DNA of 64,000 bases from positions 100,807-164,806 of the forward strand of contig JAHUZV010000027.1 in assembly GCA_019264575.1 (NCBI GenBank), given 5' to 3'. The notes below the pieces were generated by a model, which made no database searches, was not told the DNA's origin, and saw only the letters and a list, made by a program, of their open reading frames with translations. The stretch comes from Vulcanococcus sp. GTDB lineage: Bacteria; Cyanobacteriota; Cyanobacteriia; PCC-6307; Cyanobiaceae. Positions 1 to 7,722 of this stretch are shown one piece after another. The translations under genes were made by a program, and so were the position numbers. The first letter of the stretch is position 1. Each line of letters starts with the position of its first letter.

Positions 1-1250
1 GTCCCTCGACCCCGCCCCTGCCGGATCCGCGGCGCCACCAACTCCAGAACGGCGTGAGCCTGGTGCAGATCGAGCTGCCCGAGGCGCCGGTGGTGTGCCT
101 CGATCTTTGGTGCCGCGCCGGTAGCGCCTGTGAACGCGAAGCTGAATCGGGCTTGGCGCACTTCCTCGAGCACATGGTGTTCAAAGGAAGCGAGCGTCTC
201 GACGCCGGTGAGTTCGACCTCAAAGTGGAGGCCCTAGGCGGCAACAGCAATGCCGCGACGGGCTTTGACGATGTGCACTATCACGTGCTGATCCCGCCCC
301 AGGCAGCACCTGAGGCGCTGGATCTGCTGCTCGATCTGGTGCTGCAACCACGCCTCGACGGGGGCGACTTTGCGATGGAGCGCCAGGTGGTGCTCGAAGA
401 GCTGGCTCAGAGCGAAGACCAACCGGAGGAGGTGGCGTTCCAGGAGCTGTTGCGTCAGGCCTGCGGCAGCCATGCGTACGGGCTACCGATCCTGGGGCGG
501 CGCGAGGCCCTCGAGGCCCACACCCCCGAAGCCATGGCCGCCTTCCATCGGCGGCACTACAGGGCCGATCGCTGTTGCCTCTCGGTGGCCGGGCCCCTGG
601 CTGGGCTGGAGCTGGAAGCGCGACTGAACCAATCCCCCCTGGCTGCGCTCAAGCCCTCCGAGCCGCAGGCGGCACTGCCCGAGTTGCAGCTCAAGCCGGG
701 CCGCGATCGGATCGAACTGGCGCGGCTGGAGGCGGCAAGGCTGCTGATGGCCTGGCAGCTGCCGGGTGCCGCCGATCAAGACAGCGTGATGGGCGGCGAT
801 CTGCTCACCACCCTGCTGGCGGAGGGTCGGCGCAGCCGCCTGGTGGAGCAGTTGCGCGAGCGCCTGCGCCTGGTGGAAAGCATCGATCTCGATCTCAACG
901 TGCTCGAGTCGGGCTGCCTGGTGCTGCTGGAGGCGGTGTGCGATCCCGAGCAGCTGCCGGCGGTGGAGCAGCAGGTGCGCCAGGTGTTGCTGGAGTTGAT
1001 CGAGCAGGCGCCCAAACCGGCGGAAATGGAGCGGGCCAAACGCCTGGTGGGCAATGGCTATCGCTTCAGCCTGGAGGTGGCGGGATCGGTGGCCGCGATG
1101 GTGGGCAACAGTCAGTTGTGGGGCAGGAGCCACAACCTGCAGCGCCCGCTCGAGTGGCTGGAGGGCTGGAGCAGCGAGCGGCTCAGCCGCGAGGTGATTC
1201 CCTTGCTGCATCCCGATCAGGCCTTCTGCCTGCAGGCGGTGCCGGCATGA
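1..1250 (+). CDS. M16 family zinc peptidase, catalytic subunit (5' partial)
   Basis: Metallopeptidase of the M16 (pitrilysin/processing-peptidase-like) family that would degrade peptides. The inverted zinc motif HFLEH is visible about 110 bases after the GTG at 54, with a Glu pair in VVLEEL some 75 residues later. The frame stays open to the window edge, and the residues before that GTG (QLQNG-VSLVQ) look like the usual first beta strand of the family, so the true start is probably outside the window. The stop overlaps the ATG of the next gene (ATGA), which encodes a second M16 protein without the zinc motif. This is the usual active/inactive pair arrangement. Confidence 0.85.
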   Translation, partial: PSTPPLPDPRRHQLQNGVSLVQIELPEAPVVCLDLWCRAGSACEREAESGLAHFLEHMVFKGSERLDAGEFDLKVEALGGNSNAATGFDDVHYHVLIPPQAAPEALDLLLDLVLQPRLDGGDFAMERQVVLEELAQSEDQPEEVAFQELLRQACGSHAYGLPILGRREALEAHTPEAMAAFHRRHYRADRCCLSVAGPLAGLELEARLNQSPLAALKPSEPQAALPELQLKPGRDRIELARLEAARLLMAWQLPGAADQDSVMGGDLLTTLLAEGRRSRLVEQLRERLRLVESIDLDLNVLESGCLVLLEAVCDPEQLPAVEQQVRQVLLELIEQAPKPAEMERAKRLVGNGYRFSLEVAGSVAAMVGNSQLWGRSHNLQRPLEWLEGWSSERLSREVIPLLHPDQAFCLQAVPA

Positions 1251-2539
1251 GGGAGCGCGCAGTGCAGCAGCGGGTGCTGCCAGGTGGATGCCCGCTTTGG
1301 CTGATCGATCGGCCGGGGGCTGGGATTCTTTCGGCCAAGTTGTGGATGCGGGGAGGCAGCAGCAGCGATCCAAGCGGCCAACGCGGTGCCGCCCAGCTGC
1401 TGGCCGGGGTGTTGAGCCGCGGCTGCGGCGAGCTCAGCGGTGATGCCCTGGCCGATCTGGTGGAGGGTTGCGGCGCCGGGCTGCGCAGTGAAGCCGCGGA
1501 AGACGGCACCTTGATCAGCCTCAAGTGCGCCAGCAGTGATGCCGAGGCCCTGCTGCCGCTGCTGCTGGTGATGGTGAGGCGGCCCTGGCTGGTGGACGAT
1601 CAAATCGATCTGGAGCGTCAGCTCAATCTGCAAACGCTGCAGCGCCAGAAGGAAGACCCGTTCCAACTGGCCCATGACCAGCTGCGCGTCCTGCTCTACG
1701 GCGATGGGCCTTACGGCCACGATGCCCTCGGGGTTGAAGCTGAGCTCAAAGCGATCGGCAAGCCGGAGCTCGAGCAGCTGGCGCGCAGCTATGGCCGCTC
1801 AGGCGCGGTGCTGGTGCTAGCGGGTGAGCTGCCCGCCGAAGCTGAACGCTGGCTGCTCTCAGGCCTGGGCGATGAGGCCTGGCCCTGCAGCGCGCCAGAG
1901 CGCCAAGCCGGCCCAACGGGCCTGCAGCAGCCCCAGCTGGCCTGCAGCAACGACGACACCGAGCAGCTGGTGCTGATGCTCGGCGCCAGCACCACACCGC
2001 TGGGAGCACCGCACGCCCTGGCCCTGCGGCTGTTGCACTGCCACCTGGGGGTGGGCATGTCGAGCCGATTGTTTGTGGCGCTGCGGGAGGAGCACGGCCT
2101 CGCCTACGACGTGGGCGTTCACTACCCAGCCCGGCTCGGGGATGCGCCCTTTGTGTTCCATCTCTCCACCAGCAGTGATCGGGCGGCGGAAGCCACCCGC
2201 GAGCTGCTGAGCGAGTGGCAGCGGCTTTTGGATCAGGCGATCAGCGCCGCTGATCTGGAGCTGGCCCTAGCCAAGTTCCGCGGCCAGGAAGCGCTGGGCC
2301 GGCAAACCAGCAGCCAGATCGCTGATCGCCATGCCCTGGTGCTGGGCCATGGCCTGCCCTTTGATTTCGCCGATCAAAGCCTGCGGGATGCTGCCGAGCT
2401 CTCGCCGGAGCAGCTGCTGACCGCGGCACGGGAGCTGCTCACCCAGCCGAGCCTCAGCCTGTGCGGCCCCTCAGCAGCGCTCAAACAGGCCGAAGCGGTG
2501 TGGAACGCCCACAGCCTCAGTGGCGCTGCTAGGGGCTGA
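1247..2539 (+). CDS. M16 family peptidase-like protein, non-catalytic partner
   Basis: A 430-residue M16 fold protein. Where the active partner has HxxEH this one reads GQRGAAQLLAG, so the zinc site is missing. The late Arg/Tyr substrate-binding element of the family is present (SSRLF...EEHGLAYDV). It starts at an ATG overlapping the upstream stop by four bases, so the two are almost certainly translated together and form a heterodimer, as in other bacterial M16B pairs. The 3' end overlaps the convergent sipA by 11 bases. The substrate cannot be told from sequence. Confidence 0.85.
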   Translation: MRERAVQQRVLPGGCPLWLIDRPGAGILSAKLWMRGGSSSDPSGQRGAAQLLAGVLSRGCGELSGDALADLVEGCGAGLRSEAAEDGTLISLKCASSDAEALLPLLLVMVRRPWLVDDQIDLERQLNLQTLQRQKEDPFQLAHDQLRVLLYGDGPYGHDALGVEAELKAIGKPELEQLARSYGRSGAVLVLAGELPAEAERWLLSGLGDEAWPCSAPERQAGPTGLQQPQLACSNDDTEQLVLMLGASTTPLGAPHALALRLLHCHLGVGMSSRLFVALREEHGLAYDVGVHYPARLGDAPFVFHLSTSSDRAAEATRELLSEWQRLLDQAISAADLELALAKFRGQEALGRQTSSQIADRHALVLGHGLPFDFADQSLRDAAELSPEQLLTAARELLTQPSLSLCGPSAALKQAEAVWNAHSLSGAARG

Positions 2540-2768
2540 CGGCCTCCAGCTGCCGGGCTTCCAGCAAAAAGGTGCCGCGGCGGAAACGCACCGCTAGCTG
2601 CTCCAGGGCTCGTAAGCCCACCACCTCACCCTCTTCTTGCGCATCCACCAGATCGGGTGGACGCAGCATCGGCATCGGATCGGCACTTTTCAGATAAGCG
2701 GGCAGCTCGCGCAGGCGCACGCGGCTGCCAACGGCGAAGGGCAAAGCCGGCGATGCGGGGTCGGTCAT
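2529..2768 (-). CDS. sipA: SipA, NblS-interacting regulatory protein (DUF3148)
   Basis: A 79-residue protein with the SH3-like DUF3148 pattern: VGSRVRLRELPAYLK, the block DPMPMLRPPDLV, then VRFRRGTFLLEARQLE. In cyanobacteria SipA binds the ATP-binding domain of the essential histidine kinase NblS and modulates stress and high-light signalling. The ATG at 2768 gives the normal family length; reading further upstream would only run into the bioY leader. It is divergent from bioY (63 bases between starts) and convergent with the M16 pair. Confidence 0.85.
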   Translation of the reverse strand: MTDPASPALPFAVGSRVRLRELPAYLKSADPMPMLRPPDLVDAQEEGEVVGLRALEQLAVRFRRGTFLLEARQLEAVSP

Positions 2769-2831
2769 GGCGACACAATCGCTTGCAAGACCACCACTCT
2801 CCTGCAGGATGGGGCCAGCGACCGGCCCTTC

Positions 2832-3404
2832 GTGCGAGCCCTCACCAACTGGAGCGGTGCCCTCGCCGGCCTCTTGCTGATCGTGTGTGGCGGCTTGGTG
2901 CAGGCGGCTCTTCCCGGCTTTGGGCCCACTGGATTCAGCCTGATCCCGCTGCCGATCACCCTGCAGGTGCCGGCTCTGCTGCTCACCGCCCTGGTGTGCG
3001 GTGCCCGCTCCGCCATGTTGGCGGGTGTGGCCTACATCAGCCTCGGACTCTTTCAACTGCCGGTGTTCCAGGCCGGTGGCGGGGTGAACTACCTGCTCGA
3101 CCCTGGCTTTGGCTATCTCGCCGGCTTCCTGCCGGCAGCCTGGCTCACGGGCCGTCTGGCCCGCCAAAACGGGATGGACAACCTGCTCAGCCTCACCGGC
3201 GCCGCCATGCTCGGGCTGCTGGTGCTGCAGCTCTGCGGCCTGGCCAATCTGCTGCTGGGGGGCCTGGTGGGCCGCTGGAACGGTGCCCTCCCTCAGCTGC
3301 TGATCAGCTACAGCTTTGGCCCGCTCGTGCCGCAGCTGCTGCTGTGTTGCGCCGTCGCCGTGCTGGCTCTGGGCCTGCGGCGTGTGCTGCTGCTGGAGTC
3401 ATGA
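2832..3404 (+). CDS. bioY: BioY family biotin transporter (S component)
   Basis: A 190-residue integral membrane protein with about six hydrophobic segments and the BioY signature (ITLQVPALLLTALVCGARSAMLAGVAYISLG, then the G-F-GYLAGF block). BioY captures biotin as the substrate-specific S component of an ECF transporter or works alone. I chose the GTG at 2832 because it begins just before the first membrane helix and does not overlap sipA; there is no good ATG. No EcfA or EcfT gene is visible nearby. The stop overlaps the lspA start by four bases, so the two are probably co-transcribed. Confidence 0.85.
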   Translation: MRALTNWSGALAGLLLIVCGGLVQAALPGFGPTGFSLIPLPITLQVPALLLTALVCGARSAMLAGVAYISLGLFQLPVFQAGGGVNYLLDPGFGYLAGFLPAAWLTGRLARQNGMDNLLSLTGAAMLGLLVLQLCGLANLLLGGLVGRWNGALPQLLISYSFGPLVPQLLLCCAVAVLALGLRRVLLLES

Positions 3405-3871
3405 TCCGGCCGGTGTATCTCATTGCCCTGGCCGTGGTGGTGAGCGATCAACTGAGCAAGCTCGTGGCCCTGCAGCAGCTCAGCGGCCGCGGCGTTCAGC
3501 CCTTGTTCCCGGGCCTGCTGCAACAACGGCTGGTGTTCAACACAGGCGCGGCCTTCAGCATGCTGGAGGGCAATGCCTTTGGCCTTGGGCTGGTGAGTGC
3601 GGCAGTGGCCGTGGGGCTGGTGTTCTGGATTCAAACCAGCGGTGCACTCAGCCGCTGGCAGAGCCTGGGGCTGGGGCTGCTGCTCGGTGGAGCCATCGGC
3701 AACGGGCTTGATCGCTGGCGGCTCGGCAGCGTGGTGGATTTTCTCGAGTTCGTGCCGGTGCAGTTTCCGGTGTTCAACCTGGCGGACACCGCGATCAACC
3801 TGGCGGTGGTCTGCCTGCTGATCGATCTGCTGCGCCGCCAAGATGGGCGTCATGACCGCCCGGCCCGCTGA
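3401..3871 (+). CDS. lspA: Lipoprotein signal peptidase (signal peptidase II)
   Basis: A 156-residue inner-membrane aspartyl protease that removes signal peptides from prolipoproteins after lipid modification. It has four hydrophobic segments, the GNGLDRWRLGSVVDF block and the FNLADTAIN block; the two catalytic aspartates should be D113 (VVDF) and D129 (NLAD). It overlaps bioY by four bases at the 5' end and the following penicillin-binding protein by 29 bases at the 3' end, so it sits in a tightly packed envelope operon. At least one lipobox protein in this window (35591-36055) would be a substrate. Confidence 0.92.
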   Translation: MIRPVYLIALAVVVSDQLSKLVALQQLSGRGVQPLFPGLLQQRLVFNTGAAFSMLEGNAFGLGLVSAAVAVGLVFWIQTSGALSRWQSLGLGLLLGGAIGNGLDRWRLGSVVDFLEFVPVQFPVFNLADTAINLAVVCLLIDLLRRQDGRHDRPAR

Positions 3872-5984
3872 ACTGAGCTGGAGCAGCCTCGGCCAGAGCG
3901 AGCAGCGCCGGCAGCTCCAGCCCGGCACCTATCGCATCGGCCGCGACCCTTCATCTGAACTCCCCATCCAGGCTGCCGGGGTCAGCCAGCAACACGCCTT
4001 GCTCGAGTGGGTGGGCGGCCACTGGCTGCTCACCGATCTGAACTCCACCAACGGGCTGTGGTGGCGCGGGCGGCGCATCCAGCAGCTGCTGCTCTGCGAC
4101 GGCGATCGCATCCGCCTGGCTCCAACCGGCGCCGAAGGTGCCGCTGAACTGGTGTTTCATCAAGTGGCGCAACGGCCCTGGCGGCTGCTGCGGCAGTGGG
4201 GCAGTGCTACAGCTGCAGTGGTGGCCGCCGGCGGCCTGGCCCTACTGGGCGTTGGACGGCTGCAGGTGCCGGTGGGTGCTGGCCTTGGCGCCAGCCGCGG
4301 GCCGCTGCTGCTCTTCGATGGAGCCGATCGGCCGTTAATGGCTGCCGAATCGATTCAGCACCGCGAGCAGAACGATCTCAGCCGGTTTCCTCCGGAGCTG
4401 ATCAGCACCCTGCTCGCGAGTGAGGACAACCGCTTCTGGTGGCACCCCGGCATCGATCCGATTGGCACGGCCCGGGCCCTGCTCACCAACCTCAGCGGTG
4501 GACGCGTGCTCGAGGGGGGCAGCACCCTCACCCAGCAGCTGGCGCGAAGCGTGCATCCCGAAACCGTGGGCCGCGGTGACACCTTGGGCCGCAAATGGCG
4601 CGAGTTGTTGGTAGCACTGCAGCTGGAGGCCGGCCACAGCAAGCGGGATCTGCTGCTCAGTTATCTCAACCGGGTGTATCTGGGTGTGGGTTGGGGCTTT
4701 GAAGACGCCGCCCGCCACTACCTCGGCCGGCCTGCAAGCGATCTCACGCTCGAGCAAGCGGCGCTGCTGGTGGGGTTGCTGCCGTCGCCAAACGGCTTTA
4801 ACCCCTGCACCCAACCGCAGGCGGCGCTCGATTCCCGCAATCGGGTGCTGCTGAAAATGGTGGAAGCAGGGCGGCTCAGCCAGCAGCGGGCCAGGAGCGC
4901 CCGTCGGCAACCCCTGCAGTTGGCACCCCAGGCCTGCGGTGCGGGAGCAGAGCAGACCGCACAACCGATGCCCTTCTACACCGATCAGGTGAAGCGGGAT
5001 CTGGAGGCACTGCTTGGGGCCGATGTGGCGGCCGAAGGCAATTTTCTGGTGAGCACCTATCTCGATCCCCTGTTGCAGCAGGTGGTGGAGCGGCGCCTCA
5101 GCGCCTTGCTGCGCTCCAAGGCGGGGCCCCAGCAGGGTGCGGTGGTGGTGATCGACAGCCGCAACGGCGGCATCCTCGCCATCGCGGGCGGCCGCGACTA
5201 CAGCCAGAGCCAATACAACCGGGCGAGCATGGCCCTGCGCCAACCGGGCAGCACCTTCAAGCTCTTCCCTTATCTCGCAGCCCTGGAGCTCGGTCTGCAA
5301 CCCAGCGATCGGGTGAGCTGCGGTCCACTGGAATGGGGCGGGCAACTCTTCCGCAGCGGCTGCGGTGGCACTCTCAACCTTGAGCAGGCCCTCGCCAGCT
5401 CCAGCAACACTGCTGCCCTCCGCCTCGCCAGGCGCGTAGGGCTGGATCGGGTGATCGAAACCGCCCGCAAACTCGGCATCACCACACCCTTGGAGGCTGT
5501 GCCCGGCCTGGCCCTGGGGCAGGCCGAGGTTCGCTTGGTGGAACTCACCGGTGCCTATGCCGCGGTAGCCAACCAAGGCATCTGGCATCCGCCGAGCACG
5601 ATTCGCCAACTCACCGATGCCGAACAACAGCGCAGCCGCACCAGCCAGGCGCAGGGCCAGGGCACAGGTCCAGGGCGGCGGGTGCTGAGCGAAGCCCAGG
5701 CCCACCAGATGCAGACAATGCTGCGGGCTGTGGTGCGCTCCGGCACGGGACGCACCGCACGGCTCGGCGGTGAGGAATGGGGCAAAACCGGCACCACCAA
5801 CAACGGCCGTGATCTGCTGTTCATGGGGGCTGAACCCAGCCGCCACTGGGTGATAGGCGTGTGGCTCGGCAATGACGACAACACCCCCACCGGATCGAGC
5901 AGCGCCTTGGCGGCAGAGCTCTGGGGCGAGATCATCCGCTCAGCCGGTCGAGGCAGCCTCGATCGCGGCATCACCCTGCGCTGA
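3843..5984 (+). CDS. Class A penicillin-binding protein with N-terminal FHA domain
   Basis: A 713-residue bifunctional peptidoglycan synthase. Residues about 28-105 form an FHA phosphothreonine-binding domain (GRDPSSELPI, VSQQHALLEW, DLNSTNG). A membrane helix follows at about 122-142. The GT51 transglycosylase has E194 in SEDNRFWWHPGID and the EGGSTLTQQLAR block at 224-235. The transpeptidase has S470-x-x-K473, SSN at 520-522 and KTG at 648-650, so both activities look intact. An FHA domain on the cytoplasmic side suggests recruitment by a Ser/Thr-phosphorylated partner; that is inference. The start at 3843 overlaps lspA; an ATG at 3852 is the alternative. Confidence 0.9.
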   Translation: MGVMTARPAELSWSSLGQSEQRRQLQPGTYRIGRDPSSELPIQAAGVSQQHALLEWVGGHWLLTDLNSTNGLWWRGRRIQQLLLCDGDRIRLAPTGAEGAAELVFHQVAQRPWRLLRQWGSATAAVVAAGGLALLGVGRLQVPVGAGLGASRGPLLLFDGADRPLMAAESIQHREQNDLSRFPPELISTLLASEDNRFWWHPGIDPIGTARALLTNLSGGRVLEGGSTLTQQLARSVHPETVGRGDTLGRKWRELLVALQLEAGHSKRDLLLSYLNRVYLGVGWGFEDAARHYLGRPASDLTLEQAALLVGLLPSPNGFNPCTQPQAALDSRNRVLLKMVEAGRLSQQRARSARRQPLQLAPQACGAGAEQTAQPMPFYTDQVKRDLEALLGADVAAEGNFLVSTYLDPLLQQVVERRLSALLRSKAGPQQGAVVVIDSRNGGILAIAGGRDYSQSQYNRASMALRQPGSTFKLFPYLAALELGLQPSDRVSCGPLEWGGQLFRSGCGGTLNLEQALASSSNTAALRLARRVGLDRVIETARKLGITTPLEAVPGLALGQAEVRLVELTGAYAAVANQGIWHPPSTIRQLTDAEQQRSRTSQAQGQGTGPGRRVLSEAQAHQMQTMLRAVVRSGTGRTARLGGEEWGKTGTTNNGRDLLFMGAEPSRHWVIGVWLGNDDNTPTGSSSALAAELWGEIIRSAGRGSLDRGITLR

Positions 5985-5996
5985 GGCCCGGCACCT

Positions 5997-7562
5997 GTGA
6001 AAGCTCCTGCACGGCTCTGGCTCTGGATCGGTGGCGGCCTGCTGGTGCTGGTGGTGTTCACCGCTGTGCTGCAGGCGATCAACAACCTGATCTGGCAGCT
6101 GAGCTACCTGCTGCCGGCCTGGCTGGTGGGCCCCTTCACCCTGCTGCTGTTTGGCGGTGGCGCCTTGCTGATCGCGCGGGTGGCCTGGCCATGGCTTGAG
6201 GGCTGGCGGCGAAAGCGCAGTGGAAGCACAAGCGCCGGGGCCACCTCCGCCGCACCGCCGAGCAACCGCCAGGAGGCAGCCCAACAGCAACTGCAGGCTG
6301 TGGATCAGCTGCTGGAGCGGATTCGCGATGCCGTGCAGCGGGAGGCCCTGCAACAGGAACGTGAGCGGGTGGCGGCCGAGCTGGAGCGCGGTGATCTGGT
6401 GCTGGTGGTGTTCGGCACAGGCTCTGCCGGCAAAACCTCGCTGATCCGGGCGTTGCTGAAGGATGTGGTGGGTCGGGTGGGTGCCGCCATGGGTTCCACT
6501 GATGCCTGCGTGAGCTACCGCCTGCGCCTGCAGAACCTCAACCGCGGCATTCGCCTGGTGGATACCCCTGGCATCCTCGAAGCCGGCGATGCGGGCCAGC
6601 GGCGCGAACAGCTGGCGCGCAAGCAGGCCGCGGAAGCTGATCTGCTGCTGCTGGTGGTGGATGGCGATTTGCGCGCCGCCGAGCAGGAGGTGTTTTTGGC
6701 GCTGGCTCAGCTGGGGAAACGGCTGCTGCTGGTGCTCAACAAGTGCGACCTACGGGGCAGCGATGAGGAGCGCCGGCTGCTGGCGCTGCTGCGCCGCCGC
6801 TGCCAAGGGCGCATCGCCCCCGAAGACGTGATCGCCGCCAGCGCGGCGCCCCAATCGGTACCGATGCCCGGCGGCAAGCCGCTGCAGCCAGAGCCTGAAC
6901 TTGATGCGTTGCTGCGCCGCATCGCCCAGGTGCTGCACAGCGATGGCGAAGAACTGATCGCCGACAACATCCTCATGCAAAGCCGCCGCCTGAGCGAAAC
7001 GGGGCGGCGTTTGCTCAACGATCAACGCCAGCAGGATGCTGAAGCGGTGGTGGATCGCTACAGCTGGATCAGCGCTGGTGTGATCGCCGCGACGCCCCTA
7101 CCCGGCATCGATTTGCTGGGTGCGGCGGCGGTGAATGCCCAGATGGTGATGGAAATCGGCCGCATCCATGGGGTGAGCCTCAGCCGCAGCTCCGCCCAGG
7201 AATTGGCGGTATCGGTTGGGCGCACCCTGGCCAGCCTGGGCGTGATCAAAGGCGGGATGGGGCTAATCAGCGCCGCGCTGAGCGTGAACCTGCCGGCCCT
7301 GGTGCTCAGCCGCGCTGTGCAGGCCGTCGGCGCGGGCTGGCTCACGCGGGTCGCCGGGCGCAGCTTCATCACCTACTTCCAGCAGGATCAGGATTGGGGC
7401 GATGGCGGCATGCAGGAAGTGGTGCAGCGCCAGTACGACCTCAACCGCCGCGATTCAGCGCTGAAGAGCTTTCTCAGCGCAGCCTTCAACCGCGTGGTGG
7501 AGCCGTTGCAACGGCAGCAGAAGCAGGAGCAGCTGCCACCGCGGCCGGAGGGGCGGCGCTAG
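5997..7562 (+). CDS. Membrane-anchored P-loop GTPase (Era-like, DUF697-type C-terminus)
   Basis: A 521-residue protein with two N-terminal membrane helices (about 8-28 and 38-62), a linker with a charged coiled-coil look (about 92-132), then a GTPase domain: P-loop GTGSAGKTS at 140-148, DTPG at 189-192 and NKCD at 248-251. The C-terminal part has hydrophobic stretches around ATPLPGIDLLGAAAVNAQMV, typical of DUF697/YcjF-like proteins found in cyanobacteria. The starting codon is GTG at 5997, 12 bases after the FHA-PBP stop, so it is probably in the same operon. The exact function is unknown; a membrane or envelope role is inference from context. The 3' end overlaps a convergent small gene by 77 bases. 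Confidence 0.8.
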   Translation: MKAPARLWLWIGGGLLVLVVFTAVLQAINNLIWQLSYLLPAWLVGPFTLLLFGGGALLIARVAWPWLEGWRRKRSGSTSAGATSAAPPSNRQEAAQQQLQAVDQLLERIRDAVQREALQQERERVAAELERGDLVLVVFGTGSAGKTSLIRALLKDVVGRVGAAMGSTDACVSYRLRLQNLNRGIRLVDTPGILEAGDAGQRREQLARKQAAEADLLLLVVDGDLRAAEQEVFLALAQLGKRLLLVLNKCDLRGSDEERRLLALLRRRCQGRIAPEDVIAASAAPQSVPMPGGKPLQPEPELDALLRRIAQVLHSDGEELIADNILMQSRRLSETGRRLLNDQRQQDAEAVVDRYSWISAGVIAATPLPGIDLLGAAAVNAQMVMEIGRIHGVSLSRSSAQELAVSVGRTLASLGVIKGGMGLISAALSVNLPALVLSRAVQAVGAGWLTRVAGRSFITYFQQDQDWGDGGMQEVVQRQYDLNRRDSALKSFLSAAFNRVVEPLQRQQKQEQLPPRPEGRR

Positions 7563-7713
7563 CGCTCAGCCCCATGGCCTCCGGGGGTGGTGGCAGCAGA
7601 GGCCCGCGGGAATCCAGCACCGTGATCAACACCAGATAGGCCACGGCAATCAACACCGAGATGGCGCCCGTCACGATGGCCACCCAGCGGCCGCGGGTCT
7701 GGGGTGCACTCAT
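7486..7713 (-). CDS. Small single-pass membrane protein, unknown function
   Basis: A 75-residue protein with one membrane helix (residues about 11-31, WVAIVTGAISVLIAVAYLVLI) followed by a Pro/Ala-rich tail. I recognise the TGAISVLI...ITVLDSRGPLLPPPPEA pattern as a conserved small cyanobacterial protein but cannot name a function. It lies just upstream of and co-oriented with the PLP decarboxylase, ATG at 7713. Its last 77 bases are antisense to the 3' end of the GTPase gene. Confidence 0.65.
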   Translation of the reverse strand: MSAPQTRGRWVAIVTGAISVLIAVAYLVLITVLDSRGPLLPPPPEAMGLSASAAPPAAVAAAPASAAVATAPPRG

Positions 7714-7722
7714 GCGGCGAAA

